Below are positions 39,101-51,400 of a DNA stretch of 64,000 nt, one piece after another. Position numbers and translations under genes: made by a program. The DNA comes from Atherinomorus stipes (taxonomy: Eukaryota > Chordata > Actinopteri > Atheriniformes > Atherinidae): assembly GCA_023101725.1 (NCBI GenBank), contig JALJCO010013725.1, positions 1-64,000 of the forward strand, written 5' to 3'. Position 1 is the first letter of the stretch. Each line of letters begins with the position of its first letter. A model generated the notes under the pieces. The model did no database searches, was not told the origin of the DNA, and worked only from the letters and a program-made list of their open reading frames with translations.

Positions 39101-40554
39101 CTCCCCGCCGGGGTCCGCTCGCTGCTGTCTGGGTACCACAGATGAACGGTGGAGGGTGGTTCCTCCCCGCCGGGGTCCGCTCGCTGCTGTCTGGGTACCA
39201 CAGATGAACGGTGGAGGGTCGTTCCTCCCCGCCGGGGTCCGCTCGCTGCTGTCTGGGTACCCCAGATGAACGGTGGAGGGTCGTTCATCCCCGCCGGGGT
39301 CCGCTCGCTGCTGTCTGGGTACCACAGATTAACGGTGGAGGGTCGTTCCTCCCCGCCGGGGTCCGCTCGCTGCTGTCTGGGTACCACAGATGAACGGTGG
39401 AGGGTCGTTCCTCCCCGCCGGGGTCCGCTCGCTGCTGTCTGGGTACCACAGATGAACCTTGGAGGGTCGTTCCTCCCCGCCGGGGTCCGCTCGCTGCTGT
39501 CTGGGTACCACAGATGAACGGTGGAGGGTGGTTCCTCCCCGCCGGGGTCCGCTCGCTGCTGTCTGGGTACCACAGATGAACGGTGGAGGGTCCCTCCTCC
39601 CCGCCGGGGTCCGCTCACTGCTGTCTGGGTACCACAGATGAACGGTGGAGGGTCGTTCCTACCTGCCGGGGTCCGCTCGCTGCTGTCTGGGTACCACAGA
39701 TGAACAGTGGAGGGTCCCTCCTCCCCCGCCGGGGGTCCGCTCGCTGCTGTCTGGGTACCACAGATGAACTGTGGAGGGTCGTTCCTCCCCGCCGGGGTCC
39801 GCTCGCTGCTGTCTGGGTACCACAGATGAACGGTGGAGGGTCGTTCCTCCCCGCCGGGGTCCGCTCGCTGCTGTCTGGGTACCACAGATGAACCTTGGAG
39901 GGTCGTTCCTCCCCGCCGGGGTCCGCTCGCTGCTGTCTGGGTACCACAGATGAACCTTGGAGGGTCGTTCCTCCCCGCCGGGGTCCGCTCGCTGCTGTCT
40001 GGGTACCACAGATGAACGGTGGAGGGTGGTTCCTCCCCGCCGGGGTCCGCTCGCTGCTGTCTGGGTACCACAGATGAACGGTGGAGGGTGGTTCCTCCCC
40101 GCCGGGGTCCGCTCACTGCTGTCTGGGTACCACAGATGAACGGTGGAGGGTCGTTCCTACCTGCCGGGGTCCGCTCGCTGCTGTCTGGGTACCACAGATG
40201 AACTGTGGAGGGTCGTTCCTCCCCGCCGGGGTCCGCTCGCTGCTGTCTGGGTACCACAGATGAACTGTGGAGGGTCGTTCCTCCCCGCCGGGGTCCGCTC
40301 GCTGCTGTCTGGGTACCACAGATGAACAGTGGAGGGTCCCTCCTCCCCTCCGGGGTCCGCTCGCTGCTGTCTGGGTACCACAGATGAACTGTGGAGGGTC
40401 GTTCCTCCCCGCCGGGGTCCGCTCGCTGCTGTCTGGGTACCACAGATGAACGGTGGAGGGTCGTTCCTCCCCGCCGGGGTCCGCTCGCTGCTGTCTGGGT
40501 ACCACAGATGAACGGTGGAGGGTCGTTCCTACCTGCCGGGGTCCGCTCGCTGCT
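36152..40554. repeat. Minisatellite E (62 bp unit), about 71 copies, CpG-rich
   Basis: The unit reads GGGTACCACAGATGAACGG, then TGGAGGGTCGTTCCTCCCCG, then CCGGGGTCCGCTCGCTGCT, then GTCT. It holds about six CpGs and a KpnI-type GGTACC. Subtypes differ at CGTT/GGTT/CCCT/CGCT. The period is very regular, with small indels only near 38,490-38,680 and 39,725. Since 62 is not a multiple of three, the unit is read in all frames and still lacks stops on the minus strand, giving spurious frames up to 1,459 codons. Confidence 0.97.
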
Positions 40555-41074
40555 TCTGCTGGATCACACTGACCCGGCTGGCTGGGGAGAATCCTGCCTG
40601 GCCACAACCTCGATCACGTCTGTGAGAAAATGAACATGTTGTCATAAATGAGTCAGCATGGGCTGTTTCTTATCTTTTCCGCGTCTTTAAAATAAAAGAC
40701 AATATAATATGTTAACAGGAGATACAGTACCCTGACCCCCTTCACAATTCACTTCAGGGGATCTGTTTGGTCAACAGTCAGGACGGGTTCGGTTCCCCGG
40801 CTCCATGCTGCTGAAACAGCCTGAATATTCTCTGGAAAACAAACGCTCCTCTTTCCCAACAAGCTCTGAGAGTGGCGTGCTGCGTCGTGTTGCAGTCCCG
40901 CAGGGAGGTGAGGTATGAGCTCTCACATCCAGGTTTTCAACGCGTTGTGTTCAAATGGGTTTAAGAATGAGGACATTCTCACTGAAAAAAAGAGAATTAA
41001 CCCTTATCTGTCGTACTTCCTTTACCCTCAGTCCATGAAGGTTTCCATCTAACAGAGCTGGAGTCATAACCACC
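40555..41074. other. Flanking sequence, nothing recognised
   Basis: Mixed-composition sequence between an array and a transposon relic. No convincing exon, promoter or repeat was seen. Confidence 0.4.
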
Positions 41075-41515
41075 TCCTCCTCTGCTCAGCACGACTTCCA
41101 GAAAAGCCGGGACTCCGTGTAAAACGTAAACAATACAAGTGCAAGGACCGGAGAAACTGAAACCCGGATTTTATTCCCAACACGCCAAACAAATCATTGG
41201 ATATGGACACAGACATTTCACCATTTTATGGAAAATATGACATCAAAACCATCTGTAAAAAGTTGGAATGGGGCAGCAAAATACTGGAATTGTAAATGGG
41301 GCTAATCATAAATAACCAGAGGAGCATCGGACGACTAATCAGGTTAACTGGGAGTAGTAACATGACTGGTTTAACTGGCAACGGGTCAGTCACATGACTC
41401 AGATGGACAGAGGTTCAGCAATCTGACAATGTCTGTGCACATGGGACCAGACTGCAGTTCAAACTGGATGCTGGTGATCTGCATTAAAGCACACATGATT
41501 TACCACTGGAAAGTC
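41075..41515. mobile_element. Degenerate copy of a common teleost DNA transposon
   Basis: The stretch has the order of phrases typical of a widespread teleost repeat: GACTCCGTGTAAAACGTAAA, TTTTATTCCCAACACG, CATTTTATGGAAAATATG, AAAAGTTGGAATGGGGCAGC, AGAGGTTCAGCAATCTG and CTGCATTAAAGCACACATG. It stops where minisatellite F begins. Recognition is from memory of the repeat; the family name is not claimed. Confidence 0.6.
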
Positions 41516-41518
41516 GGG

Positions 41519-43300
41519 AGCAGAGATGGGGGGCAGAGTCGAGGAAATGGATCAGGAACAGAGATGGGGGGGCAGAGTCGAGGAAATGGATCAGGAACAG
41601 AGATGGGAGCAGAGTCGAGGAAATGGATCAGGAACAGAGATGGGGGGGCAGAGTCGAGGAAATGGATCAGGAACAGAGATGGGGGCAGAGTCGAGGAAAT
41701 GGATCAGGAACAGAGATGGGGGGCAGAGTCAAGGAAATGGATCAGGAACAGAGATGGGGGGCAGGGTGTAGGAAATGGATCAGGAACAGAGATGGGGGGC
41801 AGAGTCTAGGAAATGGATCAGGAACAGAGATGGGGGGCAGAGTCGAGGAAATGGATCAGGAACAGAGATGGGGGGCAGAGTCAAGGAAATGGATCAGGAA
41901 CAGAGATGGGGGGGCAGGGTGTAGGAAATGGATCAGGAACAGAGATGGGGGGCAGAGTCTAGGAAATGGATCAGGAACAGAGATGGGGGGCAGAGTCGAG
42001 GAAATGGATCAGGAACAGAGATGGGGGCAGAGTCGAGGAAATGGATCAGGAACAGAGATGGAGTCGAGGAAATGGATCAGGAACAGAGATGGGGGGGCAG
42101 AGTCGAGGAAATGGATCAGGAACAGAGATGGGGGGCAGAGTCGAGGAAATGGATCAGGAACAGAGATGGCGGGGGCAGGGTCTAGGAAATGGATCAGGAA
42201 CAGAGATGGGGGCAGAGTCTAGGAAATGGATCAGGAACAGAGATGGGGGCAGAGTCGAGGAAATGGATCAGGAACAGAGATGGGGGGCAGAGTCTAGGAA
42301 ATGGATCAGGAACAGAGATGGCGGGGGCAGGGTCTAGGAAATGGATCAGGAACAGAGATGGGGGGCAGAGTCGAGGAAATGGATCAGGAACAGAGATGGG
42401 GGGCAGAGTCGAGGAAATGGATCAGGAACAGAGATGGGGGGCAGAGTCGAGGAAATGGATCAGGAACAGAGATGGGGGCAGAGTCGAGGAAATGGATCAG
42501 GAACAGAGATGGGGGGCAGAGTCGAGGAAATGGATCAGGAACAGAGATGGGGGGCAGAGTCGAGGAAATGGATCAGGAACAGAGATGGGGGGCAGAGTCG
42601 AGGAAATGGATCAGGAACAGAGATGGGGGGCAGAGTCGAGGAAATGGATCAGGAACAGAGATGGGGGGCAGAGTCTAGGAAATGGATCAGGAACAGAGAT
42701 GGGGGGCAGAGTCGAGGAAATGGATCAGGAACAGAGATGGGGGGGCAGAGTCGAGGAAATGGATCAGGAACAGAGATGGGGGGCAGAGTCGAGGAAATGG
42801 ATCAGGAACAGAGATGGGGGCAGAGTCGAGGAAATGGATCAGGAACAGAGATGGGGGGGCAGAGTCGAGGAAATGGATCAGGAACAGAGATGGGGGGCAG
42901 AGTCTAGGAAATGGATCAGGAACAGAGATGGGGGGCAGAGTCGAGGAAATGGATCAGGAACAGAGATGGGGGCAGAGTCGAGGAAATGGATCAGGAACAG
43001 AGATGGGGGGGCAGGGTCTAGGAAATGGATCAGGAACAGAGATGGGGGGGCAGGGGTCTAGGAAATGGATCAGGAACAGAGATGGGGGGCAGAGTCGAGG
43101 AAATGGATCAGGAACAGAGATGGGGGCAGAGTCGAGGAAATGGATCAGGAACAGAGATGGGGGGGGGAGGGGTAGGAAATGGATCAGGAACAGAGATGGG
43201 GGCAGAGTCGAGGAAATGGATCAGGAACAGAGATGGGGGGCAGAGTCGAGGAAATGGATCAGGAACAGAGATGGGGGCAGGGTGTAGGAAATGGATCAAG
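41519..43300. repeat. Minisatellite F (37-38 bp polypurine unit), about 47 copies
   Basis: The unit reads GGAAATGGATCAGGAACAGA then GATGGGGGGCAGAGTCGA. The G run varies between about four and nine, which makes the length vary. Most bases on the plus strand are purines, with a G run in nearly every unit. Confidence 0.96.
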
Positions 43301-43635
43301 ATCATTTCTGTTTTTTTTTTTTATCATGGTAACGACACCTGACAATAAAAAATATCATCTATTTGTTTGTGTTATAAATTTATCACTACAATCTGCCTTG
43401 AGGGCCCTAAAATGATACCAGACCCCACTGTACTACGTCAGTTAAGTTCAAGTACTACACCTGTACTGCAAAACTGTAGTGACACCAAGCAAACAGGGGC
43501 CTAATTTATAAAAATCTGCGCAGAATCTTTACTAAAAGTGTACTTGAGTCAAAAACCCAAAGTTTGCGTGCGCCGCAAAATTTTTTTAGATTTATAAAAC
43601 CGTGCGTACACAAAAATCCAAGCAATTTCCCCAGT
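43301..43635. other. Short spacer with a repeat fragment
   Basis: After a poly-T run the sequence includes GGGGCCTAATTTATAAAAAT and AAAACCGTGCGTACAC, which look like the end of an interspersed element cut by minisatellite G. The family is not identified. Confidence 0.4.
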
Positions 43636-45215
43636 GCAGGATCCAGAACCACCATCCATCTTCTCTGGACCACATACAGGATCCAGAACCACCATTCATC
43701 TTCTCTGAACTACATACAGGATCCAGAACCACCATCCATCTTCTCTGGACCACATACAGGATCCAGAACCACCATCCATCTTCTCTGAACAACATACAGG
43801 ATCCAGAACCACCATCCATCTTCTCTGAACCACATACAGGATCCAGAACCACCATCCATCTTCTCTGAACCACATACAGGATCCAGAACCACCATCCATC
43901 TTCTCTGAACCACATACAGGATCCAGAACCACCATCCATCTTCTCTGAACCACATACAGGATCCAGAACCACCATCCATCTTCTCTGAACCACATACAGG
44001 ATCCAGAACCACCATCCATCTTCTCTGAACCACATACAGGATCCAGTCCGACCATCCATCTTCTCTGGACCACATACAGGATCCAGAACCACCATCCATC
44101 TTCTCTGAACAACATACAGGATCCAGAACCACCATTCATCTTCTCTGAACCACATACAGGATCCAGAACCACCATCCATCTTCTCTGGACCACATACAGG
44201 ATCCAGAACCACCATCCATCTTCTCTGAACAACATACAGGATCCAGAACCACCATCCATCTTCTCTGAACCACATACAGGATCCAGAACCACCATCCATC
44301 TTCTCTGGACCACATACAGGATCCAGACCCACCATCCATCTTCTCTGAACCACATACAGGATCCAGAACCACCATCCATCTTCTCTGAACCACATACAGG
44401 ATCCAGAACCACCATCCATCTTCTCTGAACCACATACAGGATCCAGAACCACCATCCATCTTCTCTGAACCACATACAGGATCCAGAACCACCATCCATC
44501 TTCTCTGAACCACATACAGGATCCAGAACCACCATCCACCTTCTCTGAACCACATACAGGATCCAGAACCACCATCCATCTTCTCTGAACCACATACAGG
44601 ATCCAGAACCACCATCCATCTTCTCTGAACTACATACAGGATCCAGAACCACCATCCATCTTCTCTGAACCACATACAGGATCCAGACCCACCATCCATC
44701 TTCTCTGAACTACATACAGGATCCAGAACCACCATCCATCTTCTCTGAACCACATACAGGATCCAGAACCACCATCCAACTTCTCTGGACCACATACAGG
44801 ATCCAGAACCACCATCCATCTTCTCTGGACCACATACAGGATCCAGAACCACCATCCATCTTCTCTGAACCACATACAGGATCCAGAACCACCATCCATC
44901 TTCTCTGGACCACATACAGGATCCAGAACCACCATCCATCTTCTCTGAACCACATACAGGATCCAGAACCACCATCCATCTTCTCTGAACTACATACAGG
45001 ATCCAGAACCACCATCCATCTTCTCTGAACCACATACAGGATCCAGAACCACCATCCATCTTCTCTGAACTACATACAGGATCCAGACCCACCATCCATC
45101 TTCTCTGAACCACATACAGGATCCAGAACCACCATCCATCTTCTCTGACCACATACAGGATCCAGAACCACCATCCATCTTCTCTGGACCACATACAGGA
45201 TCCAGAACCACCAGA
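43636..45215. repeat. Minisatellite G (40 bp unit), about 39 copies
   Basis: The unit reads GGATCCAGAACCACCATCCA then TCTTCTCTGAACCACATACA, with a BamHI-type GGATCC in every copy. The period is exactly 40 from the start to about 45,147, where a single base is lost. Differences are point changes such as GGACC/GAACC and AACTAC/AACAAC. Sequence from 45,216 to 45,431 is unremarkable. Confidence 0.97.
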
Positions 45216-45431
45216 CGATGAAGATGATGAAGATGAATCTGGTAAGCATGGAGGCAGAGTCCTGCAAACAAAGGAGCATTCAGCTGTCATCAGTCCACAG
45301 TTGAAAAGCTGCATCTCTGATGGGATGGGGTTGCTATGGCAACGGCAGCTTCCAAACTTCTCTCTCAAACCTCCAGCAACTAATCTTCTGACTTCCCTGA
45401 TGTTTACAAACAGTTGTTGGGAGACAAGGAG

Positions 45432-46606
45432 ATGCTACACGATGGTAAACGTCATCGTGGAACTACTTTTACAGACGTGTTACTACACAATGGTAAACGT
45501 CAACATGGAACTACTTTTACAGACGTGTTACTACACGATGGAAAACATCACCCTGGAACTACTTTTACAGACGTGTTACTACACGATGGTAAACGTAACC
45601 CTGGAACTACTTTCACAGACATGTTACTACACGATGGCAAACATCACCCTGGGACTGCTTTTACAGACGTGTTACTACACGATGGTAAACTTCACCGTGG
45701 AACTACTTTTTACAGACGTGTTACTACACGATGGTGAACATCACCCTGGGACTACTTTTACAAACGTGTTTCTACTTGATGGTAAACGTCACCCTGGAAC
45801 TACTTTTTAAATACATGTTACGACACGATGTTAAATATCACCTTGGAACTACTTTTACATACATGTTACTACACGATAATAAACATCACCCTGGGACTGC
45901 TTTTACAGACGTGTTACTCCACGATGGTACGTCAAGGTGGAACTACTTTTCACAGATGTGTTACTACACAATGGCAAACATCACCCTGGAACTACTTTTT
46001 ACAGACGTGTTTCTACTTGATGGTAAACGTCACCCTGGAACTACTTTTACATACATGTTACTACACTATAATAAACATCACCATGGAACTACTTTTACAT
46101 ACATGTTACTACACTATAATAAACATCACCTTGGAACTACTTTTACATACATGTTGCTACACGATAATAAACATCACCTTGGAACTACTTTTTACAGACG
46201 TTTTACTACAAGATGGTAAACATCGCCTTGGAACTACTTTTACATACATGTTACTACACGATAATAAACATCACCTTGGAACTACTTTTTACAGACGTTT
46301 TACTACAAGATGGTAAACATCACCTTGGAACTACTTTTACAGACGTGTTACTACACGATGGTAAACATCACCCTGGGACTACTTTTACAGACGTGTTACT
46401 ACACAATGGAAAAAAATCTCCTGGAACTACTTTTTACAGACGTTTTACTACACGATGGTAAACGTCACCTTGGAACTACTTTTTACAGACGTCATACTAT
46501 ATGATGGTAAACATCACCATGGAACTACTTTTACAGACGTGTTACTACACGATGGTAAACATCACCCTGGAACTACTTTTACAGACGTGTTTCTACACGA
46601 TGGTAA
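45432..46606. repeat. Minisatellite H, block 1 (48-49 bp unit)
   Basis: The unit reads CACGATGGTAAACATCACCC, then TGGAACTACTTTTTACAGAC, then GTGTTACTA. It is interrupted at 46,606 by a hAT element. Bases from about 45,778 belong to the first of three higher-order copies with a 919 bp period. Confidence 0.96.
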
Positions 46607-48425
46607 CAGAGACGCCCCCAAGTGGTGGCCAGGGGTGGCCAGTGCCACCCTGAACAAAAAGCTTGCCACCCCACTGGCCACCCCTGGAAAAATTAAATTA
46701 TATAAATATTTATATATTAACACAGCGCAACATCCTTTTTTTCATTTGAAATTCCACACATATCAAGACCGAATTTTAAAAAAAGTATAATTATTTTCAA
46801 TCAGGCAGACAGAGGGCACCTCATATTTTGGGTCCTACTAAAAGGTCCTCAGAGTGAAGACACGGGAAGTAAATAAGAATGCTACCGCCGTTGTGGATAG
46901 CAGAGTGGATACGATCCTTTCAACAATGGACTCAGAGGAAGGTGTTAAAAACAAAAATCACACTAGCTATTTTTTTCCATTGAAACGGGCTATGTTAGCT
47001 AATCTATGCAATAACAGATTGCATTGTTTTAGACGTCACGTCCAATGTACATTACGGTTTCATGGGCTAATAAAGCTACCAAGCTAACGTTAGCTAGTGT
47101 TTGTTAACCAGTACTCTAAAAAAAAAAAAAAAACCCCAATATTGAAATTCATCTGATTGTATTTTCATTTCATCAAGCCACTCATAAGTTTATATTGGCT
47201 AGTTAATGTGTTGGTGTTACTTGGGTTAGATTGAGAACATTTTCAAACCACCTTGCAAACTTTATTTAACTCTAGCTGACGTTAGCTGACTGCCACGGTG
47301 CAGGCAACTGTTGTCATACAGACGTTTGCTTTGATTTAATCAGTATGTGCTAACGACATGTCAATTTCCAGACAACGAAGAGAAAATCCACCATGTATAT
47401 TGCCTCTTACTTCCCTAAGAAACAGTCAGTTACAGGAGAGCAGCACAGGGCTATTGCTAGGCAGCCAGGGTCAGAGACAGAGAGGGACACTGTGACTGCA
47501 GCTGAAGGTAACTCGGGTCATCTGCAAAATTTCTAAGATTGTCAGTTGTGCTAGATTGATATTTTTCTATTAACAATATCATAGAATTGGACAAAATTCT
47601 AGACATTTTCCTTGCAGTGTAATATTACTTGTGATTTCCATAACTATATTGCTCCTTCTCTACCTATGGTAGTGCAGTTCTGACTAGAATTTCTCCTCAT
47701 TATTTTAGACATTAAATATTAATTAATGTCTGTCAACTTAACAAGGGTTTTGGGTACCTTTTCAGAGTAATAAAAGGTGATATCCTGATGTTGAAATGTA
47801 GGGGCTCATAACATAAGATGAATCTTATAGTAACAACATGCTTTGTTTATTTACACATAACTAATTAAATGCATGATTTACACCATTGTAGTAGAGGGCT
47901 TGGAAACAGAAGATACAGACCACACCTGGCCTTCAACTTCAGATGCTCAAAGACTAACAGGTAAGGATCATATGCAAGTGGTGAAATAAAATGTTGCATA
48001 TTTTCCTCCTCTCTTTCTCCCCCCCATCTTTATCCATCTACAGGCCCTTCAAATAAATGTCTCTTTCAATGCAGATTCAGTGTGCTCATGCTCATTATGG
48101 TTGTCACTGTAAGTCCAGCTATTTACTGAAAAATGTTTATTTTGGAGGCACACAATAGAATATTTTGATGAATTTGGCTATCCAGGAAACATAGCCTAAA
48201 ACAAACAATCCAAATTTTAAAGTCCCTAATGTTTAGTTTCAGTTTTATGCCTTTGAGAATGAGAGCTAGGTATTGAGAGTTTGCTCTCAGTGCACTATAT
48301 TAATGCATTGGGGGGGGGGGGGGGGTATTGTTTTGCATAGTTTACTTAAAAACCCTTGGCCACCCTGCAATTTTCTCTGGCCACCCTGTGGCCACCCCCC
48401 AAAAATTTTTCTGCGGGCATCCCTG
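46607..48425 (+). mobile_element. hAT element with candidate coding exons, inside minisatellite H
   Basis: The 1,819 bp element begins CAGAGACGCCCCCAAGTGG and ends GCGGGCATCCCTG, with a perfect 8 bp duplication GATGGTAA (46599-46606, 48426-48433). Internal inverted sub-repeats with TGGCCACCCC lie near both ends. A candidate exon (47,393-47,507) reads MYIASYFPKKQSVTGEQHRA and onward to a GTAACT donor. Possible further exons follow near 47,893-47,960 and 48,045. It resembles the 5' end of a domesticated-type hAT gene but lacks a transposase core, so it is internally deleted. A run of 17 G lies near 48,310. Confidence 0.82.
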
Positions 48426-51400
48426 GATGGTAAACATCAACCTGGAACTACTTTTTACAGACGTGTTACTACACGATGGTAAACATCACCATTGAACTAC
48501 TTTTTACAGACGTGTTACTACAAGATGGTAAACGTCACCCTGGAACTACTTTTTAAATACATGTTACGACACGATGTTAAATATCACCTTGGAACTACTT
48601 TTACATACATGTTACTACACGATAATAAACATCACCCTGGGACTGCTTTTACAGACGTGTTACTCCACGATGGTACGTCAAGGTGGAACTACTTTTCACA
48701 GATGTGTTACTACACAATGGCAAACATCACCCTGGAACTACTTTTTACAGACGTGTTTCTACTTGATGGTAAACGTCACCCTGGAACTACTTTTACATAC
48801 ATGTTACTACACTATAATAAAAATCACCATGGAACTACTTTTACATACATGTTACTACACTATAATAAACATCACCTTGGAACTACTTTTACATACATGT
48901 TGCTACACGATAATAAACATCACCTTGGAACTACTTTTTACAGACGTTTTACTACAAGATGGTAAACATCGCCTTGGAACTACTTTTACATACATGTTAC
49001 TACACGATAATAAACATCACCTTGGAACTACTTTTTACAGACGTTTTACTACAAGATGGTAAACATCACCTTGGAACTACTTTTACAGACGTGTTACTAC
49101 ACGATGGTAAACATCACCCTGGGACTACTTTTACAGACGTGTTACTACACAATGGAAAAAATCTCCCTGGAACTACTTTTTACAGACGTTTTACTACACG
49201 ATGGTAAACGTCACCTTGGAACTACTTTTTACAGACGTCATACTATATGATGGTAAACATCACCATGGAACTACTTTTACAGACGTGTTACTACACGATG
49301 GTAAACATCACCCTGGAACTACTTTTACAGACGTGTTTCTACACGATGGTAAACATCAACCTGGAACTACTTTTTACAGACGTGTTACTACACGATGGTA
49401 AACATCACCATTGAACTACTTTTTACAGACGTGTTACTACAAGATGGTAAACGTCACCCTGGAACTACTTTTTAAATACATGTTACGACACGATGTTAAA
49501 TATCACCTTGGAACTACTTTTACATACATGTTACTACACGATAATAAACATCACCCTGGGACTGCTTTTACAGACGTGTTACTCCACGATGGTACGTCAA
49601 GGTGGAACTACTTTTCACAGATGTGTTACTACACAATGGCAAACATCACCCTGGAACTACTTTTTACAGACGTGTTTCTACTTGATGGTAAACGTCACCC
49701 TGGAACTACTTTTACATACATGTTACTACACTATAATAAAAATCACCATGGAACTACTTTTACATACATGTTACTACACTATAATAAACATCACCTTGGA
49801 ACTACTTTTACATACATGTTGCTACACGATAATAAACATCACCTTGGAACTACTTTTTACAGACGTTTTACTACAAGATGGTAAACATCGCCTTGGAACT
49901 ACTTTTACATACATGTTACTACACGATAATAAACATCACCTTGGAACTACTTTTTACAGACGTCATACTATATGATGGTAAACATCACCTTGGAACTACT
50001 TTTTACAGACGTTTTACTACAAGATGGTAAACATCGCCTTGGAACTACTTTTACATACATGTTGCTACACGATAATAAACATCACCTTGGAACTACTTTT
50101 ACATACATGTTGCTACACGATAATAAACATCACCTTGGAACTACTTTTTACAGACGTTTTACTACAAGATGGTAAACATCGCCTTGGAACTACTTTTACA
50201 TACATGTTACTACACGATAATAAACATCACCCTGGAACTACTTTTACAGACGTGTTACTACACGATGGTAAACATCACCATTGAACTACTTTTACAGACG
50301 TGTTTCTACACGATGGTAAACATCAACCTGGAACTACTTTTTACAGACGTGTTACTACACGATGGTAAACATCACCATTGAACTACTTTTTACAGACGTG
50401 TTACTACAAGATGGTAAAAGTCAACCTGGAACTACTTTTTAAATACGCGTTACTACACGATGGTAAAAGACAGCCTGGAACTACTGTTCACAGACGTGTT
50501 GCTACATGGTAAACATTACCCTGGAACTACTTTCACAGATGTGTTACTACACGATGGTAAACATCAACCTGGAACTACTTTTTACAATCGTGTTACTACA
50601 CGATGGTAAATCAACCTGGAACTACATTCACAGACGTGTTACTACAGGATGGTAAACGTAACCCTGGAACTACTTTCACAGATGTGTTACTACACGATGG
50701 TAAACATCAACCTGGAACTACTTTTTACAATCGTGTTACTACACGATGGTAAATCAACCTGGAACTACATTCACAGACGTGTTGCTACACGATGGTAAAC
50801 GTAACCCTGGAACTACTTTCACAGATGTGTTACTACACGATGGTAAACATCAACCTGGAACTACTTTTTACAGACGTGTTACTACACAATGGTAAATCAA
50901 CCTGGAACTACATTCACAGATGTGTTACTACACGATGGTAAACATCACCCTGGAACTACTTTTACAGACGTGTTTCTACACGATGGTAAACATCAACCTG
51001 GAACTACTTTTTACAGACGTGTTACTACACGATGGTAAATCAACCTGGAACTACATTCACAGACGTGTTACTACAGGATGGTAAACGTAACCCTGGAACT
51101 ACTTTCACAGACGTGTTACTACACGATGGTAAACATCACCCTGGAACTACTTTCACAGACGTGTTACTACACAATGGTAAACATCACCCTGGGACTACTT
51201 TTACAGACGTGTTGCTACACGATGGTAAACATCACCCTGGAACTACTTTTTACAGATGTGTTACTACACGATGGTAAACATCACCCTAGAACTACTTTTT
51301 ACAGACGTGTTACTACACGATGGTAAACATCACCCTAGAACTACTCTTTACAGACGTGTTACTACACGATGGTAAACATCACCCTGGAACTACTTTTACA

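Noticed and set aside
36017..40443. A 1,459-codon minus-strand frame and overlapping shorter ones across the 62 bp array
   Set aside because: The unit length is not a multiple of three, so the three frames are one and the same stop-free repeat read in rotation. The strictly periodic proline/arginine-rich product has no domain.
45216..45279. Minus-strand MLTRFIFIIFIVWWFWILYVV frame as a signal-peptide exon before the 40 bp array
   Set aside because: Hydrophobicity comes from the ATC/TTC-rich flank and the repeat; no splice context or homologue supports it.
41429..45368. Repetitive frames across the 37-38 bp and 40 bp arrays, including a tryptophan-rich minus-strand frame
   Set aside because: They follow from array composition; frames overlap on both sides and have no family similarity.
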